From: a bacterium
GTDB lineage: Bacteria > Elusimicrobiota > Elusimicrobia > Elusimicrobiales > UBA9959
NCBI GenBank assembly: GCA_021812825.1
Contig: JAKAMO010000005.1
Coordinates: 1 to 55,266, forward strand
Direction: 5' to 3'
Length of the DNA stretch: 55,266 bases
The position numbers and the translations under genes are program-made. Shown here piece by piece: positions 51,680 through 55,266 of this stretch (its first letter is position 1; every line of letters begins with the position of its first letter). The notes beneath the pieces were generated by a model that was given only the letters and a program-made list of their open reading frames with translations, had not been told where the DNA came from and did not search any database.

Positions 51680-52177
51680 ATGAGGTACGACGAGAATTTC
51701 GGGAAGCTCTGCGAGGCCCTCGAGGGGCCCGGCGCCTTCCTCGTGGTCGAGAGCGGCGGCCGCGTCAACGCGATGACCATAGGCTGGGCGCAGGCCGGAG
51801 TGATCTGGGGCCAGCCCGTCATGACGGTGCTGGTCAGGCCGTCCCGCTACACCCACGGCCTGCTGGAGAAGGCCAAGACCTTCAGCGTCTGCGTGCCGCG
51901 CCGCGGCGAGCTGAAGAAGGAGCTCGCCTTCTGCGGCTCCAAGTCGGGCCGCGACTACGACAAGATACGCGCCTGCGGCCTGAAAGCCGCCGAAGGCGCC
52001 GGAGGGGTGAAATACCTGGAAGGCTGCGAGCTGGTCTATTTCTGCGAGGTCTGCGGCAGGACCGATCTTAAGGACGGAGCCGTGGCCGAGCCGGCGCTGG
52101 GCCGGTACTACCCCGCCCCGGCGGACCTGCACACGCTCTACTTCGGCAGGATAATCAAAGCGGAGAGCTTCGCATGA
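51680..52177 (+). CDS. Flavin-reductase-like FMN-binding protein
   Basis: 165-residue split-barrel protein of the flavin reductase-like family. The N-terminal part VNAMTIGWAQAGVIWGQPVM (FMN-binding loop), VLVRPSRYTHGLLEKAKTFS, and GSKSGRDYDKIRACGLKAAE are typical of this family, members of which bind FMN and act with dehydrogenases or oxygenases. It has a Cys-x-x-Cys in EVCGRTD. It follows tdh after the repeat element, and its stop overlaps the next lipoprotein gene by 4 bases. Whether it works with tdh is unknown. Confidence 0.85.
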   Translation: MRYDENFGKLCEALEGPGAFLVVESGGRVNAMTIGWAQAGVIWGQPVMTVLVRPSRYTHGLLEKAKTFSVCVPRRGELKKELAFCGSKSGRDYDKIRACGLKAAEGAGGVKYLEGCELVYFCEVCGRTDLKDGAVAEPALGRYYPAPADLHTLYFGRIIKAESFA

Positions 52178-53403
52178 GATCCCGGCGGCTTGGACTGGCG
52201 GCTCTGGCCGTCCTGCTGCTCTCGGGCTGCGGCCTGGTCAGGCAGAAGGCCGCCGGCTATTATCTCTCCAAGGCGCGCCGTACCGCTGAAGCCCGCAATC
52301 CCGCCCCGCAGGAGCTGCAGGCCGCTTTCGCTTCCGTGGACAAGGCCCTGAACTACGCTCCCGGCTCGGAAGCGGCGGTGGACCTGTTAAGCCGCCTGGC
52401 CGAGGTCTCCGCCAACACAGGCTTCCAGGGCGCGCAGGAGCTGCATGTCGCCGCGCTGCGCAAGGCGCTCGCCGGCGCGCCGCTGAACTGGGCCGCCCGC
52501 GAGTCGCTGACCAACTTTTACGGGGCCCTCGGCGACACCGGCGGCCTCGAGGCTATGGCGGCGCAGGCCCAGGAACTTCTCGCCTCCAAGGACGCGGGGA
52601 CCAGGTACTGCTCCCTGCTGGCGGCGCTGGAAGCCAGGGCTTCGGCCCTGCCCTGGATAGAGTCCGAGGCTTACCTCAGCCTGAACAGGTCCCCGGAAAC
52701 GCTCTTCGAGAAGGCCGCTTCCTATGCCGCGGGGTCCTCTAAGGTCAGCGAGCTCAAGGGGGAGCTGGACAAGCTGAACGCCTCCGACCCGTCGCTGAAG
52801 AAGCACGCCCCTCAGGAATTGTCCTCGGCCGCCGAGGTGGCCGCCGCGGACGCCCTTAAGGACCCGCAGGGCCGGGCGGATATAGCGGCGTTCAGCGCCA
52901 GGACCGCTTCGGACGAGGCTTTCAGGAAGGCCGTGGAGATGACGGTGCGCGGCAACGCCTCGCTCGTCAAGAAGGATTATCCGCAGGCCAGGGCCTTCTA
53001 CCGCGGCGCGCTGGTGCAGTTCCCGGGGATGATCGACGCCAGGCGGCAGCTGGCCGAGACGGATTTTCAGGAGGGGGCTTCCCTGGCCGCCGCCGGAGAG
53101 GACCAGAAAGAGGCCTCCAGGCTGCTCTATAAGGCGTACGGAGATTCCTCCGCCGTGATCGCCGAGGCGCAGAGGAGCGGGAACCTGATACCTTTTGTTA
53201 AACCTTCCAGATTCCTCGGCGAGGCGTACGCGCTGAAGGCCGCCTCGCTGGCGGCGCTGCGCGCGGTGGAAGGGCCGCGCCTTCGCGGCCGGGCCCGCCT
53301 CGAGGCGGACTTCAAGGCTTCCCTCGACGAGGCGCTGAGGCTCAATCCTGAAGGCGGCCTGGCGCGCGAGCTGCTGGAGCGCTATACCAAGGATGGTTTC
53401 TAG
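52174..53403 (+). CDS. TPR lipoprotein
   Basis: 409 residues. The signal ends in lipobox LLSGC, so Cys19 is lipidated. The mature part is all-helical: TPR-like pairs (e.g. EVSANTGFQGAQELHVAALR, VKKDYPQARAFYRGALVQFP) with a longer disordered middle. No enzyme motif is seen. It overlaps the flavin-reductase-like gene by 4 bases. It may be an outer-membrane or periplasmic assembly factor, by analogy with other TPR lipoproteins, but this is inference. A strong terminator follows. Confidence 0.78.
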   Translation: MRSRRLGLAALAVLLLSGCGLVRQKAAGYYLSKARRTAEARNPAPQELQAAFASVDKALNYAPGSEAAVDLLSRLAEVSANTGFQGAQELHVAALRKALAGAPLNWAARESLTNFYGALGDTGGLEAMAAQAQELLASKDAGTRYCSLLAALEARASALPWIESEAYLSLNRSPETLFEKAASYAAGSSKVSELKGELDKLNASDPSLKKHAPQELSSAAEVAAADALKDPQGRADIAAFSARTASDEAFRKAVEMTVRGNASLVKKDYPQARAFYRGALVQFPGMIDARRQLAETDFQEGASLAAAGEDQKEASRLLYKAYGDSSAVIAEAQRSGNLIPFVKPSRFLGEAYALKAASLAALRAVEGPRLRGRARLEADFKASLDEALRLNPEGGLARELLERYTKDGF

Positions 53404-53422
53404 CGTACCGTGATCTAAAATG

Positions 53423-53452
53423 AAAGGGCCCGCTTCTGCGGGCCCTTTTTTT
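53423..53452. terminator. Rho-independent terminator
   Basis: AAAGGGCCCGC-TTCT-GCGGGCCCTTTTTTT, perfect 11-bp stem between convergent genes. Confidence 0.9.
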
Positions 53453-53464
53453 CGCCCGGGCGGC

Positions 53465-55266
53465 CTACAGCGAGATGGCGGCCTGGCCCTCCGAACCGTC
53501 TATCCGTATATCCAGCGGCGACTGGAACCGGAGATGACGGATGTAGGAGAGCTCCTGCACCGGCTTCTGCCCTTTCAGACGCTTCCAGTCTATGAAGGAA
53601 TCCGGGCCGGTCTCGTTCACGGTCAGGTATCCTATGCCGAGGGAGGTCACGTTGTGGAAGAAGTGCGTGCCGTAGGAGGGGTCCACCGTGAAGTCGCCGT
53701 ACGCCGCCTCGATGATTATCCTGGAGCCGGAGATGTGGTTCCATTTGACCGGTATGCCGAGGCTCGGATCGCTGGAGCCCCACCGGCCGGGGCCGATGAC
53801 TATGTAGGAGCGCTTCTCGTCGCGCAGCCTGGCGTTCAGCGCCCCGATCTCATCGGCGATATCGAGGGTCTTCATCCGGTCGAACTTCTCCGGGATGACG
53901 TAGATCAGGTCGGTTATGTTCTTGATGGAGCCGTTGCCCAGGGCCTGCTTCGTCAGGCAGAGCAGGTTCTCCCGGCGGAGGTCCTTCATCGAGACCTTTT
54001 TGACCGCGCTGCGGGCCACCATCGGGCGCATCTGGAGTATGTTGAAGACGGCGTTCCCTGACTCGACGTCGTAGTCGCAGGCGAACTCCATCTCTATGTT
54101 GGCGCCCATCGCGTCCTTGCCCAGCTCGGCCAGGGTCTGCAGTATCTCCGACAGCGGCAGCACCTCGTTCTTCAGGACCGGGGCGAAGGTTATCAGGCGG
54201 CGGCCGGGCGAGGAGACGTTGTCGTACACCCTGTCGTTCTCGGCCGAATAGGTCGAGCCTACCAGCTCCAGCGTGCCGTCGGTCTCGGCCTCGTCTATGC
54301 CCGCCTCCTCCAGCGCGGGCTCCGAGTTGTAGCCCAGCCTTCCCTCGCTCCTGTCCCGCCGCAGCGCGACGAACTTCTTCTGCGAGTTGGTCAGGAAGTC
54401 GGTGATCGTGGAGAACTGGTGCAGGTTGTGCGGATGGGCCGGGGAGAAGCGGAGCGCGTTGTGGCCTTCCACGATGGTCTTGCCCAGGCCGAGGGCGATA
54501 TGCACTATCGGGTCGGTCGCCTCCAGCGGCGGCACCGGGTAGAAGTTGTAGGACTGCATCACGCCGGAGAAGGCCGGATAGAAGCGCCCGTCGGGGCCGT
54601 GGGCCCGGCCGACCACCCGCTGGATGGCCACGGCCATCTTCTCGTCGTCTATCAGCGACGGGTTGAGCCTGCGGTAGGCGCGGGCCTCCTGCGAGAACAC
54701 GGAGGCGTAGATCAGCTTGATGGCGTGCGAGAGGTCCTGCAGGCGCTGCGCCGGGTCGGGCGAGTTGTTCGGGAGCATGTAGGTCTTGTAGACGCCGGCG
54801 AACGGCTGCGTCTTCGAGTCCTCCAACAGCGAGGAGGAGCGCACCGCCAGCGGTCCCTTCAGCCGCGTGACCAGCACCTCCAGGTCCCGCTTGACGTAGT
54901 CCGGCAGCCTGGCCTTCTCGAAAAGCGCCGCCGTCTCCTCGCTGGTGTTGTTCTCGTTCACCAGCGAGTCCAGACCGTTCTGCTCTATGAAGAAGTCGAA
55001 GACGTCCGTGCCTATCACCACCGTGTTCGGGACCGTCACAGTGATGCCCGGCCAGCGGTTCTCGATGTCGGTCTTCGAGAGCAGGAAGTCCACGAACGCG
55101 AGGCCGCGCGCCTTGCCGCCGATCGAGCCGCCGCCTATCTTCGAGAGCGGCGTGGAGTCGTCGAACAGCTTGTTGTCGAACTTCAGCACCGTGCCCAGCT
55201 GCGTGTGGTAGATGAACTGGTGCATCGTCTCCACCAGGTACTTGCGCAGCTGCTCCGGGTTCCCGA
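53465..55266 (-). CDS. PEP/pyruvate-binding domain protein (5' end beyond the window)
   Basis: At least 600 residues, open to the window edge. The PEP-synthase/pyruvate-phosphate-dikinase N-terminal fold is visible: GGSIGGKARGLAFVDF, AVRSSSLLEDSKTQPFAGVY (ATP-grasp catalytic Arg), FSGVMQSYNFYPV, ALGLGKTIVEGHNALRFSP and ILQMRPM. The conserved C-terminal VIGPGRWGSSDPSLGIPV follows. The phosphohistidine swivelling domain of full PEP synthase is absent. The start is not within the window: frame and similarity continue upstream (QLRKYLVETMHQF), and related proteins have an additional N-terminal regulatory region. Confidence 0.85.
   Translation of the reverse strand, partial: GNPEQLRKYLVETMHQFIYHTQLGTVLKFDNKLFDDSTPLSKIGGGSIGGKARGLAFVDFLLSKTDIENRWPGITVTVPNTVVIGTDVFDFFIEQNGLDSLVNENNTSEETAALFEKARLPDYVKRDLEVLVTRLKGPLAVRSSSLLEDSKTQPFAGVYKTYMLPNNSPDPAQRLQDLSHAIKLIYASVFSQEARAYRRLNPSLIDDEKMAVAIQRVVGRAHGPDGRFYPAFSGVMQSYNFYPVPPLEATDPIVHIALGLGKTIVEGHNALRFSPAHPHNLHQFSTITDFLTNSQKKFVALRRDRSEGRLGYNSEPALEEAGIDEAETDGTLELVGSTYSAENDRVYDNVSSPGRRLITFAPVLKNEVLPLSEILQTLAELGKDAMGANIEMEFACDYDVESGNAVFNILQMRPMVARSAVKKVSMKDLRRENLLCLTKQALGNGSIKNITDLIYVIPEKFDRMKTLDIADEIGALNARLRDEKRSYIVIGPGRWGSSDPSLGIPVKWNHISGSRIIIEAAYGDFTVDPSYGTHFFHNVTSLGIGYLTVNETGPDSFIDWKRLKGQKPVQELSYIRHLRFQSPLDIRIDGSEGQAAISL

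Overview
The window is a GC-rich, densely coded bacterial chromosome segment with about 43 protein genes and no rRNA, tRNA, CRISPR array or transposase that I can see. Host signs are a Gram-negative envelope (lipoproteins, beta-barrel proteins, many signal peptides), a b558-type complex II, class I fumarase, a butyrate kinase/phosphotransbutyrylase pair, a giant fibronectin-III protein with a FlgD-like C-terminus next to a PorV-like barrel, NHL/TPR proteins, and frequent ATA (Ile) and AGG (Arg) codons despite high GC. Together these suggest an uncultured, probably metagenome-assembled lineage; Elusimicrobiota or a neighbouring phylum is my best guess, by inference only.

Layout. 1-2.7 kb: thiamin operon thiC-thiD-thiS-thiG (minus strand) under a TPP riboswitch with an attenuator; the first 29 bases are an inverted copy of the thiS end, so the left edge is probably chimeric. 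2.7-9.5 kb: a DUF4105-like secreted protein, a HEAT/permuted NlpC-P60-like protein, a membrane metallophosphoesterase, a DUF4239 membrane protein, a DMT-family exporter and a GT4 glycosyltransferase. 9.5-11.4 kb: RtcB RNA ligase and its activator archease. 11.5-16.6 kb: sdhC-sdhA-sdhB-fumarase. 16.8-20.9 kb: a large secreted NHL/FN3/transglutaminase-like/TPR protein with a small partner. 21-22 kb: a repeat-bearing spacer and a lipoprotein. 22.1-27.2 kb: a GNAT, LuxE-like, LuxC-PaaK fusion cassette with no luciferase, predicted to activate an acid and reduce it to an aldehyde. 27.2-29.8 kb: a DUF481 barrel, a second DUF4105 paralogue and a small secreted protein. 29.9-34 kb: an M29 aminopeptidase, an amino-acid permease and an NTP/NDP-exchanger-like transporter. 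34-38.6 kb: the PorV-like barrel and FN3 giant. 38.7-42.5 kb: secreted protein, buk, ptb and SEC-C protein. 42.5-44.2 kb: two tandem paralogous secreted proteins. 44.3-48.7 kb: a TPR-receptor Ser/Thr kinase behind a strong promoter with three 22-bp-spaced repeats, then two coupled secreted proteins. 49-53.4 kb: a secreted alpha/beta hydrolase, threonine dehydrogenase, a flavin-reductase-like protein and a TPR lipoprotein. 53.5 kb to the end: a PEP/pyruvate-binding protein cut by the window.

Transcription units are mostly short, with 4-bp ATGA overlaps inside operons and classic GC-stem/U-tract terminators between convergent genes. Several promoters share a -10 of the form TARACTATA with 16-17 bp spacers, and a few place the start codon at or within two bases of the predicted transcript start, suggesting leaderless mRNAs.
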